A stretch of 64,000 nucleotides of DNA from Antilocapra americana. Taxonomy: Eukaryota > Chordata > Mammalia > Artiodactyla > Antilocapridae. This document shows positions 46,871 to 58,689 of this stretch, piece by piece (position 1 is the stretch's first letter; each line of letters begins with the position of its first letter). The notes beneath the pieces are model-generated. The model ran no database searches. It was not told the origin of the DNA and saw only the letters and a list, made by a program, of their open reading frames with translations. A program made the position numbers and the translations under genes. The stretch covers positions 2,751,054 to 2,815,053 of the forward strand of contig ML664174.1 in NCBI GenBank assembly GCA_007570785.1, given 5' to 3'.

Positions 46871-48540
46871 ACTTACCATGCATGCATGGGTTCAAGAGCT
46901 CAGTAAGAATCTAGTTAGAGAGAGGATCCAATGTCCCACTTCTTGTGGCAGTCCTAATCATCACCAGTGATCTTCTTGGAGCCTGTTTCACTTGGTTTAG
47001 AGTGGAAACTACTTGGATATAGGAAGTGTTGTTTAGAAAAACCTACAACAGTGACTCTGCAGAAGGCCCTCTTTGGACTTCCAAGCCCACCCTCCATCCC
47101 AGCAGTTCACTTTTATACATCAGGATAAAGATGGGAGTGTTTCAGACACTAGAGATAGTCAATAAGTGCTAGCTATGATAAGCTCTACAAATATTGCTAT
47201 CATTAATTCTTGTGAAAATAATACCCTAAGGGCATATTATCTAAAGAATATACAGGGTAGAGCTGGATTCTGTAGAAGTTCCTGAGCCAATGATACAGTT
47301 CTTGGACCACGAAAATGATGTCTTAGAACCCAAAACAAGGTTAAGTGTCATAATCCAAGTTTTATATTAAAACAATTCCAATTTTCCTCTGGCAGCAACT
47401 GAGGTTAGAATTAGGCTTTATCTGTGTAGACCATGCCTTATTAATGTCAATGTGTTTAAGGGAAAAAAAGCCTTTATGGATGATACAATAACAACTTCTA
47501 AATTTGGCTTAAAATTTTAAAATATATAACAGTACCATAATTACTTTAATATGCCAGTAAAATGTTTTATGCTTCCAAAAATTAAAGTTCTATCTGGTAC
47601 CACTGTAGAACAGAATGACAAAATAAACTGCAAAAAGGAGCTAGGCTGAAAGTTATCGGTCTACATGTTCGTAATCTTTACATAGACTTTCTGCCAGCAA
47701 TATGATTTTGCTCGAGTCTACCGACCAGCAACACAGTCAGCCAACTCTGAGCAAAGAGTTCTGTGCTATAATAGATTCATGAAATCAATAGTCACTGATG
47801 CTAACCTACCACCCCTTGTTATAAGCACAGTGCCCATGATAGTTTCTGATTCTTTCTTTTAAAAAGACTCAGTGACTCGGGGTTAATTCAAAATAAATTT
47901 GGACTTCATTCTTTCTCTAAATTTTATTCCACTTTGAAACAGACTTTTTAATAGAAGTGTTTAAAAAGAAATGTTAGAGTCCAAATTAGAGGATCAGGTG
48001 GTGCATTTTCAGTTTTAATAAATGAGCTGTCTTTTCCTTTTTCATTCCACTTACCATTTCTTCTTGAAGGAAAAAAATCAAACAAGGAAAAATATGAAAA
48101 GATGAATTAATGTGACATTTAGAGTAAGATTTTAATGGCACCAAGGCCAAGAATATCAGAGTTATGCCTTTTGCTTTCACAATTATAACTTGACAGGATT
48201 TCAGGATGTTGTCGCTGAAGTGAACTTCAGAAGAAGAAAGTGGAAATGCACACACTGAAGGAAAATGTGCTACAGAAGAGTTATATTTGTTAAGGGAAAT
48301 ACAGCATAGTCAATATTTAATTAAGCATTGTCTTTTTCAGAGTTGGCCCCTTGGAGGCTGTATCCTTATTTCAAGCCGTACTGGCTGTGCTACCAATATT
48401 TTTGGAAATCCTCTTCAGAAATAAACTTATGCACCAGTTTCTAAGGACAACAAGGAAACCAGCTTCATTTATTCAATCATTCCTTATTTAAACCAAAACT
48501 GGCATTCTTCCCTAGCAACTGGCCTTACCCAGATCTTCCT
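46871..48540. other. Single-copy interval
   Basis: No exon or clear repeat. 47640-47740 keeps several CpGs (ATCGGTCTAC, CTCGAGTCTACCGACC) and could be conserved non-coding DNA. Confidence 0.4.
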
Positions 48541-48740
48541 TGCTTCCCTGGTGGCTCAGACAGGAAAGAATCTGCCTGCAATGCCAGAGACCTGGGTTGA
48601 TCTCTGGGTTGGGAAGATCCCCTGGAGGGGAAGCCATCCAGTACTCTTGCCTGGAAAATCTCTGTGGACAGAGGAGCCTGGCAGGCTACAGTCCATGGGG
48701 TTGCAAAGAGTCAGACATGACTGAGTAACTAAGCACAACA
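48541..48740 (+). mobile_element. Bov-tA SINE
   Basis: GCTTCCCTGGTGGCTCAGAC to GACATGACTGAGTAACTAAG, with small deletions around GGAGGGGAAGCCATCC. Confidence 0.94.
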
Positions 48741-49130
48741 GACCTTACTCACCAAACTGAACTCAAATTACCTTTTAATGAAGAAAAAGAAAATTTGATT
48801 TTAATCATGAAATATTACATACAATATGTACTATTTAAATTCTTTAAAGAAATTACAGTAACTCATGTTACTGTAACAGAGGTTAAAGAAATTTTCCCGA
48901 CACTCCAGGAGTTCCTTGCATGACTTATCTCAATCACAATACCTGCCTATAGGTAAACAATAGTCACTTTCATCCTTTTTCTATTGTTTTTTTACCACCT
49001 GTTATATATTCCTCAATGCTATCATTTCATAGTTTGGTTTAGAATGTTACATAAATGAAATCATACAGTATATATCCTTCTGCATATGCCTTATTTACTC
49101 AATGTCTTGTTTATTAGATGCATCTAACGC
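48741..49130. other. Single-copy interval
   Basis: No gene recognised. Confidence 0.45.
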
Positions 49131-49194
49131 AAGGGTAGGCAAACTATGGCCTTTTCATCTATTTATGAAAACACAGTTTCATAGGAATATAGCC
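49131..49194 (-). mobile_element. MER5A DNA transposon, part 1
   Basis: GGGTAGGCAAACTATGGCC and GTTTCATAGGAATATAGCC match the inverted end of this hAT-Charlie nonautonomous element. The rest resumes after a SINE. Confidence 0.85.
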
Positions 49195-49398
49195 ATGCCC
49201 TGGTAGCTCAGGTGGTAATGGATCTGCCTGCAATGCAGGAGACTTGGGTTTGATCTCTGAGTCAGGAAGATTCCCTGGAAAAGGGAATGGCAATCTACCC
49301 CAATATTTGTGCCTGGAGAATTCTATGGACAGGGGAACCTGGTGGGCTACAGTCCATAGAGTTGCAAAGAGTTGGACAAACTGAGTGATTAATACAGA
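49195..49398 (+). mobile_element. Bov-tA SINE inside MER5A
   Basis: GCCCTGGTAGCTCAGGTGG to ACAAACTGAGTGATTAATAC, splitting an older DNA transposon. Confidence 0.94.
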
Positions 49399-49525
49399 CA
49401 CACTCGTTGACATGTTATCTGTGGCTGTTTTTGCAGAGCTCAACAACTGCAATAGAGACTTTGTGGCTCACAAAGTCCATATTACTTGCCAACACAGCCT
49501 TTAGAGAAAAAGTTTGCCGATTCCT
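49399..49525 (-). mobile_element. MER5A DNA transposon, part 2
   Basis: TTATCTGTGGCTGTTTTTGC, GCAATAGAGACTTTGTGGC and AGAAAAAGTTTGCCGATTCC complete the MER5A with its other terminal sequence. Confidence 0.85.
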
Positions 49526-49739
49526 GACTTTCATATATGACTTGATGCAATTTGCTAGTATTTTGTTTCAAAATTTTGCATCTATTTTCGTGAAATACAT
49601 TTTATTGCACTTTTCCTTTTTTGTAATGCCATGGTCTATTTATGGTATCATGATAATCTTAGCTTCATCAAATGAGTTGGGAAATACTCTCACCTTCTCA
49701 ATGTAGAGTGGATATTACTTCTTCCTTTAAATCTTTACA

Positions 49740-50650
49740 TGGGAAACCAAATGGGACCCTAGTTTTGTTTGTGGGGAAAACTTTAACTATAAATTCAATT
49801 CCTTTAAACGGGTAGTTGTATTTACTTTTAAAACTCTTCATAAGTCAGTTTTGGTAATTCATGTTTCAAGGAACTTTTACATTTCATATATGCTGTTAAA
49901 TTAGTTGGTATAAGGACATTTTTCTTTGTATAGAATTTTAGATTGACAGTTATTTGCTATCAGCTTATTATCTTTCAGCTTCCACTGTTTCTCAGGAAAA
50001 TTAAATGTCAGTCTAATTATTGCTGTTTTGAAGTTAGATCTGTCCTTTCTTTTCTTGCTGTCTTTACAAATTTTATCTTCACCTTTAACTTTCTATAATT
50101 TTTCTATGATGTACAAGTGTAAATTATTTTTTTCTGCTTGAAGATTGTTTGGCTTCCTGATTTTGTGGGCTGGTGACTTCTATTAACTTTGAAAAGATTC
50201 TTAATTTCTCTTCAAATATTGTTTCTGACTCATTCTTTCTCTCTTCTACACATATAAGACTCCATTAAACATTTAACTTTCTTGTACTTCCATGTCTTTT
50301 ACCCTCTATTCTCAATTGCTCATCCTATTCATTTTGTCTTAATTCTGATTTTTTTCTAAGTTATCTTCCAGTATAGCAATTCTCTTTTCAGCCACATTTA
50401 GTATGCCATTAAAACCATGCACCAGAGTTCTTAATCTTGTTTATTAAAATTTTCTGATGCTCGAATTTCTATTAAAATGTTATGTGAGTATCTTTTAGTG
50501 GTTTTGTAGTTCTCTGCTGAAAATTTCCTCTTTTGCTTTCTACCTATGTCATAAACACAGTAATGACAGTTATTTTAAAGTTATTTTACAGTTGATGATT
50601 TCACTCTCTGGAGCTCTTTTGAGTTTATTTTGATCATCTATTGCTTCTAC
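49740..50650 (-). mobile_element. Old L1 fragment
   Basis: Inverted old L1: GCTTCCACTGTTTCTCAGG, TAATTTCTCTTCAAATATTG, CTTCCAGTATAGCAATTCTC, TTCTCTGCTGAAAATTTCC. Confidence 0.65.
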
Positions 50651-51287
50651 TAGTTCTCATTTCTGTTAACTTATCTCCTTATGTGCCTGTTATCTCAGAC
50701 TGTGTACTAACTTTATATTTGGAAAGTCACTGGTGGAAATAATTTGAGGACTAGAATAAAGTTAACTTCTTCTAGAAAGCATTTGTATCTGCTTCATCCA
50801 AGTGCTCACAGGTACTAATGATCTGGAATCACTTTTCACCAAAATCAAGAACTTAGATTTTTCTGGCCTATCCTGATTACTGGAGGTTGGTCTTCAGTCT
50901 GTATGAAGATTGAATATTTTCATTTTACTTTTAAGTCTTTCAGAGCCTTGTCTGAAAGCCTGGTGAATTTCTCAGTGTCTTCATGTTCAGTGGTCTTCAG
51001 ACCCCAGTTTTAGTTACTTACTCTCACCCCATGATGTTATCAAAGGTACTCCTCAGCTCTGCAGCTGCCTGTTTGGCTTGTCAAATGTCCCCAGGGTAAA
51101 AACCATTCCTAAAGCCAGGATTACATCTATGGATTTTCATATTATTATAAACCTTGGCCCAATAATTCTTCATTCTCTTATTGATTCCTCCCCACCCCCA
51201 ACTTTTCTGGTTGCTTTCAACTAGATGGTTGGTTTGCACAGGATGGTCCTATGTAAACCTTTAGTCCCCAAAGCAGAGTTTATGTAG
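50651..51287. other. Interval of uncertain origin
   Basis: May continue the old L1. No gene recognised. Confidence 0.35.
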
Positions 51288-51324
51288 GGGTGTGTATGTG
51301 TGTGTGTGTGTGCGTGTGTGTACA
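51288..51324. repeat. (TG)n microsatellite
   Basis: GTGTGTATGTGTGTGTGTG with minor interruptions. Confidence 0.9.
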
Positions 51325-51386
51325 TACATATATGGATTTATGATTGTGCTTCTCTTGAAGATATTTTAACAAACTCTAGAAGCTTT

Positions 51387-51420
51387 AAAAGTTCTTGTCA
51401 AAAAAAAAAAGTTCTTGTCA
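51387..51420. repeat. Direct repeats around a bare poly(A): tail-only insertion scar
   Basis: AAAAGTTCTTGTCA occurs at 51387-51400 and 51407-51420 with only A's between. The bottom strand at the left edge reads TTTT/AAAG, an ideal L1 endonuclease site. It looks like a target-primed insertion that delivered only tail. A simple 20-bp tandem duplication is the alternative. Confidence 0.7.
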
Positions 51421-51862
51421 GAGAGAAATTTTGGAAATAATCAAATCAATGACAATATTCTTGAAATAAACACAACTTTTCAGGGGAACTATTTGAAGGG
51501 AATAACATCTATAGATGTATAAATTTTTACATGCTAATTAAAAATAATTTATATTTATATTCTACTAATTGGTTGAATTAAAATCATCACAAATATAAGA
51601 ATAATAGGGTTACTTACAACATCCAAAAGGTATATTATACTATATTAGGACCTCAATAAATAAAATTTGTTATAGCATCATTAAGCAATTTAAATGCTTA
51701 TGTGACCATAAAGTCATTGAAAAGAAATTTGTGGACTATGAAGTGAGAAATATACAGATCAACAAAATAAAAATCATGTATATACTTACCATTACAATCT
51801 GAAAATTACTGTATAGTAAAAATTCACAAGAAAAGCTATGTAGATATACTTTTAATTGAATT
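51421..51862. other. AT-rich single-copy interval
   Basis: No gene or repeat recognised. Confidence 0.45.
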
Positions 51863-51878
51863 CATTCCTCTGTTTCTT

Positions 51879-52376
51879 TTTTTTTTTTCAGTTTGATCTT
51901 TTTTTTTTTATTTTCTTTACTTTATTGTGCTGGTTTTGCCATACATTGACATGAATCCACCATGGGTATACATATGTTCCCCCTCCAGAACCCCCCTCCC
52001 TCCTCCCTCCCGATTCCCTCTCCCTGGTTCATCCCAGTGCACCAGCCCCGAGCATCAAACCTGGGCTGGCGATTGATTTCACATATGATAATTAACATGT
52101 TTTAATGCCATTCTCCCATATCATCCCACCCTTGCCCTCTTCCACAGAGTCCACGAGACTGTTCTATACATCTGCGTTTCTTTTGCTGTCTCGCATGCAG
52201 GGTTCTCATTACCATCTTTCTAAATTCCATATATATGCATTAGTATACTGTATTTTTGTTTTTCTTTTTGGCTTACTTCACTCTGGACAATAGGCTCCAG
52301 TTCCATCCACCTGAGTAGAAGTGATTCAAATGAATTTTTTTTAATGGCTGAGTAATATTCCATTGTGTATATGTAC
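51879..52376 (-). mobile_element. 5'-truncated young L1 (3' end)
   Basis: Inverted L1 3' UTR and ORF2 tail. T-runs and ATTGACATGAATCCACCATG form the 3' end; CCCGAGCATCAAACCTGGGC and TTACTTCACTCTGGACAATA follow. CATTCCTCTGTTTCTT at 51863-51878 and 52377-52392 is a 16-bp target-site duplication. Confidence 0.95.
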
Positions 52377-52392
52377 CATTCCTCTGTTTCTT

Positions 52393-53645
52393 GATTGTGA
52401 GAGAGAAGTAGAATTGGGACTAATGGGTTGAAGCTGGCTGTGGATAAGTTTCAATTCACTACAAAAAAGAAGTTTATCCAAAGTGGGAATGAGAGATGAT
52501 AACATTCATCTTTGGAGGTTATTAAAGCTGAGGCTGGAGAGCACTTGGCAGGAATGTGGTGATTGTATTGATTCCCAAATTCAAAAAGGCTAGATAATCT
52601 GGGTAGATGCTGAAAGCAAAGGTTTCTGAGCCCAGGAACATAGGGATGTCCTTGGATGTGTATCCTTGATGAGCTACCTAAGAGATTCTTGTGTTCAAGG
52701 GGAATGCATCTGACACCTGTAAGGAACTGTTCCAATTCAAGAGTCTATAATTTTCTCCAAAAGGTAATGGAAACAGCACTGTAACAGTAACAAGGAATCC
52801 AGATTCTATATTGGTTTGGACCCTAACAAGCTGTGTGATTTCTGAGCACATGACCTCATGTCTCATTTTCCTGTCTGCAAAATTAAATGTTACTTATCTT
52901 TTGGCACTTACAAGGTAGGATTTGTTTTTCTGATGATGCTCTGGAAGAAACTATCTTCAAAGTCCCTGGAAAATTCCTTATGACATTCAGATGACAGAGA
53001 ACTATCCTGGAATGACTGTCTAAGACAGCTGGGCAAGGCCGTGAAAGCTGGCTGGTTTCCTGGAGTTGGCAGGCATTTGGCCCAGGATATGTCTATCACA
53101 CACAGGGCAGGTGGGGAGTGGAGAGGGCTGGCAGGCTGGAAGCTGGAAACTCAGAAATCTCCCCATTTTGGCTCCAATCACAATCTCTGAAACCTAGTTA
53201 ATGTTCAGAAAGTGGGGCCCAAGGAAACCGATCTCCTGTCCTGAAAAGGGAATGATAAGGTGATCAATAAGTGTCCTTTCTGTGGGCACCTTGCCTGGAA
53301 ATATGAAGCCTCTGGAAGGCAAGATAGGTTGGCAATTTTATTTCTTATGAATGAGCCTTCCCTCTCAAAAGCCAATGAGCCTTGGCTTTTAATCTAATAT
53401 TGGATTCTCTTTCTTCCCTATTTTTCTTTCTCTAATTTTCCAGCTATGTTCTCTGAAAATTTGCTAAGCCTCACCCCTTAGAGCTCTTGATTTTTCACTT
53501 TTGAGAAAGAAATTGTATTCTAATGGTTCTTATGTTTGATAGTCTATAAATATTCCTTACCTCAGTATATTTACTCCCTGGGATGGCCTTCCTAATTCCA
53601 AGATATCTGGTCCCCAGGTGAACCAATGGGCATCCCTTTTGCTCT
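52393..53645 (+). other. Single-copy interval with a MIR fragment
   Basis: A MIR-like stretch at about 52790-52890 (ACAAGCTGTGTGATTTCTGA, TCATTTTCCTGTCTGCAAAA). No gene seen. Confidence 0.5.
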
Positions 53646-53657
53646 CTCCACTTTACC

Positions 53658-53808
53658 TGAGGCTCCTCTGTCCATGGGATTCTCCAGGCAAGAATACTGG
53701 AGTGGGTTGCCATTTCCTTCTCCAGGGGATATTCTCAACCCAGGTATCAAATTCAGATCTCCTGCATTGCAGGTAGATTCTTTACTGACTAAGCTATGAG
53801 GGAAGCCC
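53658..53808 (-). mobile_element. Bov-tA SINE with target-site duplication
   Basis: Inverted, 3'-shortened: GAGGCTCCTCTGTCCATGGG to GCTATGAGGGAAGCCC. CTCCACTTTACC (53646-53657) and CTCCATTTTACC (53809-53820) flank it, one mismatch. Confidence 0.94.
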
Positions 53809-53972
53809 CTCCATTTTACCAAATTTTGTGAATTCACTTATAAGTTCCTGAGAGGTGAAGGTGATTTGTTGATGGCAGCAGGGAAAGTTTAAATCAGAAT
53901 CGTAGGAGATGGGGGTGGGTTAGCAATTATCTCAGGGTAAATAAGGATGTTAGTACCCAGTCATGTCCCTGG

Positions 53973-54185
53973 CAGGGATTCCTAGCAGGCTCAGTGGTAA
54001 AGAATCCACCTGCCAATGCAGGAGACTCAGGAGACCAGATGATCTCTGGTCAGGAAGATCTCCCGGAGAAGGAAATAGCAACCCACTCCAGTATTCTTGC
54101 CTAGGAAATTCCATGGACAGAGGAGCCTGGTGGGCTCTAGTCTATGAGGCTGCAAAGAGTCAGACACAACTTAGTGACTCAACAA
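53973..54185 (+). mobile_element. Bov-tA SINE
   Basis: CAGGGATTCCTAGCAGGCTC to GACACAACTTAGTGACTC, same internal insertion type as at 23548. Confidence 0.94.
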
Positions 54186-55299
54186 CTTGTCCCAGAAAAC
54201 CTCTGCCACTTAGGCTCTGATGACTCCCAAACCCAGGTCTTACAGAAAATGTTCTGCAGAACTTCAGTCCCTCACTTCCAGCTGTCTCCTGGACAATGCC
54301 ACCTAAATACCCTGTATGGGTCCTGTAGGAATTCACCAGATAAATCTAATTTGTAGGGCAGAAGATCAAGAAATGCCTACCATCTCTTGTGTAACTGACT
54401 CCAATTGATAGGTACCAACACATTAGGAAAGTTGTAAATAAATGGACCACAAAGTCTGCTTCAAAAGGGACTCATCTGAAAAAAAAAATAATATTCACTG
54501 AGCTCTGATTTTTTTTGTCATTGAATTCCATGGATCCCTTTGATGGCTATCTGTGAATTCTAGAAAACCATCTTTATTTTGATGCTCTGCTCTTCTTACA
54601 ACTACATCTTTACCTTACCTCTACCCTCATTCTTCACTAATTTTATTTTTCAAAGTCCACATCCCCCTTTTATTTCAATGGGGATTTTTTAAAAAATATA
54701 TTCTTGTTCTGGGACCTTCTTATATGCTAACACCTTCAGCTTGGAGTTTCTTACCCAGACTCATTTGATCCTTTACAGATGTATATATCTGTATATTTCT
54801 GTGTATTATGTTTATTTACTTGGTGTATATAATTAATGGTTGCTTCTTCTTTTTTTAACCTTTTGGATGATTTGGATAAGCTGGTGAGGTTTTCAACTCA
54901 GTATAGCTGGATAGCGCAGAGATGGGTCTTCAACAGGGCTACTTCCTGCTGATGAGTATTATTCTCATCTTTGAGTTTCACCAGGCTGGGGAGAAAGTGG
55001 TGATCGGTAGCTTTCTAGAGCTTGTGTTAGTGATGGCATCCTGGATGCACTGGGACACACATGCTCCTCATTAACACAGTCTTTGGGAGGAAACTTGCCC
55101 TGCTCAGCTTTCACCAGAGGCCCTTTGTCATCATGTTATTTGTCTCTTCTCTCTCACTGAAATCACTCTCTATTTACTCAAGGGGTTGGTCACATGTAGG
55201 TATGGACGGTCTGTTGTCTAGCAGTGGAAGAGAGAAACACCATGCTGGTTAAATCAGTTCCATTATAGCCATCATTTTTTCCTATTGTTACTGTCATTT
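54186..55299. other. Single-copy interval
   Basis: No gene or clear repeat recognised. Confidence 0.45.
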
Positions 55300-55415
55300 T
55301 ATTTTTTCTTATTTTCTAATTTTTACTGAGGTGTAGTTGATTTACAAAGTTGTTAATTTCTGTTGTATAGCAAAATGATTTGGTTATAGGAATACATATA
55401 CATAAATCTATTCTT
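55300..55415 (-). mobile_element. Old artiodactyl L1 3' end
   Basis: Inverted: TGAGGTGTAGTTGATTTACA, TTCTGTTGTATAGCAAAATG. Same family as 31108-31530. Confidence 0.65.
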
Positions 55416-55419
55416 AATC

Positions 55420-56510
55420 TTTACCTTCCAATCTTTACTAAGGGAAGGGATTCCCATTACAGAAGAGATAAGTCTATACCCAGCTGTTGCCTTCTGGAGG
55501 TGATAAAAATTCTAAAATGTTTGAAAGGGTGTTTGCTGGTTTGTGATGGGAGACTGGTTACTTCACAAAGGGTTAAAAGGCTGGGGGAGGCTGCTGAGCA
55601 GGAGAAAAAGGTGATGACTGTTCTGTAGATACAGCCTCCATTGGCACAGGAATAGAGTGGCCATGTATTTGTTTATTTCTACTTGGGTTTGGTACCTGAG
55701 GGTCTCAGCAATGTAGATTTTCTCTGTATGTGGCTCTTCACTCTACTACAAGCAATGTTAGGAGAGTGAAGAGGAATAATGACCTCTTGAAATACCATCC
55801 CAGGGTTTTCTTTAGAGGAGGCTGGTAGGGGTGAAGAGCTTGGCGCTGTTGTGCTGGTACTAGCTTGGGCTGTGGGTCTGAATGTAACACTCATGGGATT
55901 GACTGCAACTGTGGCTCCATCAAGAGAACTGTAATGGAATTCTTCATTGGTGCAGGCTGAAGTTCTTGGGTATTGGTTGGAGCTGTTGAATGAATTTCCC
56001 ATATTCTAACTGGTAATTGTTTCTCGTGTCATGACAGGTACTGGCTGAATGATATGTTTGATACTTTGGACAGATCGAGCATGAGATTTACCTTCTATCC
56101 TGAGGTTTGACTGGCCACCTCAACCCCAGCCTGGGCTGTGCTGGCTGTAAGGGGCCTTATCTTACTTAACAGCAGACACTAAGCTAGTGTCTGGTTAAGT
56201 GGTGGTGATTAATTAGAAGGTGAGTATATTGGTAAAATGCATTCTAACTCGATAGAATGGTCTACTGATGCTACTAGTGTCTGAGTCTTCCAAGGACCCC
56301 ATAGTTTAAACAGCTGTTTCTTATCTTTCTTCATTGACTAGTGATGGTTTAGGTTGTCTCAGAATTGCTCTCAGTTATGACTCATCTATAAGCTTTTCAG
56401 ATTGCTGAATTTTGTGGTCATTGTCTCCTGTGTTTGGAAGCAACTCTCCATGGATCTCTGCCATAGTGGTACATCTAGAGAGTGAAGCATTATTTGCTCT
56501 TTTTTTTTTT
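55420..56510 (-). other. Unrecognised segment with a 107-codon open frame
   Basis: The minus-strand frame at 55679-56002 encodes a Ser/Thr-rich sequence (including STSTTAPSSSPLPASSKENP). The same frame reads upstream to an ATG near 56461 but with several stops. It could be a decayed mRNA-derived copy, but the parent is not recognised and stop density is only slightly below chance. Confidence 0.25.
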
Positions 56511-56633
56511 TTTAAATTGGACTATCTTTTCAAGGCTGTTTAATCCAAGGATGATGTTTACTTTCCATGTTTGCTCATTATAATAATGGCCTCCAACTTT
56601 GGGATCACATCTTTTAAAAAAATCCTTTATCAT

Positions 56634-57050
56634 TACTCAGCATTAAAAAAAAATTCATTTGAATCAGTTCTACTCAGATGGACGAAACTGGAGCCCATTA
56701 TCCAGAGTGAAGTAAGCCAGAAGCAAAAACAACAATACAGTATATTAACGCATATACATGGAATTTGGAAAGACAGTAACGAGAACCCAGCATGCGAGAC
56801 AGCAAAAGGAACGCAGATGTATAGAATAGGCTCGTGGACTCTGTGGATGAGGGAAAGGGTGGGATGATATGGGAGAATGGCATTGAAACATGTTAATTAT
56901 CATATGTCTAATCAATCGCCAGCCCAGGATTGATGCTCGGGGCTGGTGCAACGAGATTTCCCGGGGGGAGGGAGGAGGGAGGGGGGTTCTGGAGGGGGAG
57001 CATATGTAAACCCATGGTGATACCATGTCATTGTATGGCAAAACTAATTA
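56634..57050 (+). mobile_element. 5'-truncated young L1 (3' end)
   Basis: Only the last ORF2 codons (YSALKKNSFESVLLRW, in the frame seen from 56571), 3' UTR and tail. AAAAAAATCCTTTATCAT at 56616-56633 and 57051-57068 is an 18-bp target-site duplication at a TTTT/AA-type site. It preserves the nine-A run that is ten A's in the full-length copy. Confidence 0.96.
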
Positions 57051-57234
57051 AAAAAAATCCTTTATCATGACTTTTGTGGCATTTCAGAAGAGAAAAGATG
57101 TATGTATTCAATCCATCATGTTAACTTAGATCCAATTTTAAATGAGTTACTTTATGCCCCACATCTAGTCACCAAGTCCTATCGATCTTATATTCAACCT
57201 TTTCCTCAGATGTCTTGAATCTTGCATTCTTTCA

Positions 57235-57385
57235 CAGTGGGCCCTCAGAACACAGGTCCTGCCACTAACTAGCTGTGTGACCTTGGAAAAGTAATGCCTG
57301 CCTTTGAATTTTCAGCTCCTCAATTATAAGACGGAGAAACCAGTTATTCTCTTATAGGATTTCTGTGAAGATTAAATCAGGTGTG
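57235..57385 (+). mobile_element. MIR SINE
   Basis: TGCCACTAACTAGCTGTGTG, ACCTTGGAAAAGTAATGC and GTGAAGATTAAATCAG are in MIR order. Confidence 0.85.
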
Positions 57386-57489
57386 GCTCTAAAGTTGTGG
57401 TTTTGGCTGATGCTGTGGTGGTGGTTCCTTATTTTTTGCTTAGATCCCCTCTTCTAAAGATTCCCTAAGTAGTCTCAGATTCCCTATCT

Positions 57490-57845
57490 CTTCCTGCTCC
57501 ATCTTTCATACACTTCTAACATATAACTGACTTATCCTCCTATTTTAAAACCTCTGATGGCAGTCCATTACCTTTAGGATAAAATCCACAAGTCAAAGTT
57601 TCTCTTCAATCTGTTATTAAGGTTAAATCAAATATCCTTTTAATTCCTGTGGCTGTCCTGACAGTACATTCCTCTCCTCAAATATACATAACTGTATCTT
57701 AAACTCCAAACATATAAACAAGCTCATCCCTGCTGAAACCCGGCATACTTTTCCTGTATTTGAACCTATGAAAATTTTATTTCCTCCAGTTGAAATGACC
57801 TTCCCCCAGGTCATTTTTTCCTCTTGAGTAAGGCTTAGTTCTAAA
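57490..57845 (+). mobile_element. L2 LINE 3' region, part 1
   Basis: AAACCTCTGATGGCAGTCCA and TTAGGATAAAATCCACAAG are hallmark L2 sequences. Interrupted by an LTR. Confidence 0.7.
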
Positions 57846-58373
57846 ATTATTTCCTGTGGTAGGTCATTAGGATAATGGCCTCCAATGAATCATGTCTCCC
57901 TATGTCAATGTGATATTGCTACCCCTGCAACAGGAGATGGAGCGGATTTCTCCACCCTCTTCAATCTAGACTGGTCTTGTGACTTGCTCTGACGAACAGA
58001 CAGTGGTGAACTTGACATTGTATGAGTTCTGGAGCCTGGGTCTGAAGAAGCCTTTCGGTTTTCATCCTCTCTCTCTCGGAACTCTGACACCATCAGGCTG
58101 TGAAGCCGCCCAGTGTAGCGTACCACGGGATATGAGGCAATGTGATGAACAGAAGCCTCAGCAAAGAGAGGGCATTGCTGCCAAGCAAGTGAGTTGAGAC
58201 CATCATAGACCCTCTAGCCTCAAATGAACCAGTGGATGACTAGGGCCACATGGGTAAGACCAGCAGAAGAACTGCCTGGATTGCTAATTCACAGAATCAT
58301 AATTGTTAAAAGTGAAAAATCTTTATGATTTGTGGTAGTTGGTTATACAGCAATAGATAACTGATATACACCC
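57846..58373 (+). mobile_element. MLT1-type LTR (MaLR) inside L2
   Basis: GACTTGCTCTGACGAACAGA, CACATGGGTAAGACCAGCAG, TATACAGCAATAGATAACTG. Solo LTR without internal genes. Confidence 0.7.
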
Positions 58374-58612
58374 TCAGAGAAATGTCCTGGATATACTCAA
58401 GGAAAACTCATGCTTCTCTCCTCTGGGCTTTGTGGGTAATCTTCTATTACAGCACATAGCTCACTCATATAACTATTGGTCTACCTGTATGTGTTTCTCT
58501 CACTAGATTAAAAGATTTTCAAAAGCAGAGACCAGGTTTTCATTTACCGTCATATCTCCCATGCCTACCCTAGTGCATGGTACAGAGGAACCATGTGCAT
58601 TTATTACCCAGG
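58374..58612 (+). mobile_element. L2 LINE 3' region, part 2
   Basis: TTCTATTACAGCACATAGC, TCACTAGATTAAAAGATTTT and TACCCTAGTGCATGGTACAG complete the L2 end split by the LTR. Confidence 0.65.
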
Positions 58613-58689
58613 TCACAGACTCACCATTTCCTGAAATGCTTTCATCTGCTCTCTGGAACATATGGTCAAAAACATGGTAAGATTTTTTT

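Noticed and set aside
6018..54185. tRNA genes at the many tRNA-like sequences
   Set aside because: These are Bov-tA, CHR-2 and MIR SINEs; none has an intact tRNA cloverleaf.
36275..58373. Endogenous retrovirus proviruses at the LTRs
   Set aside because: The three MLT1-type LTRs lie alone; no gag, pol or env-like reading frame adjoins them.
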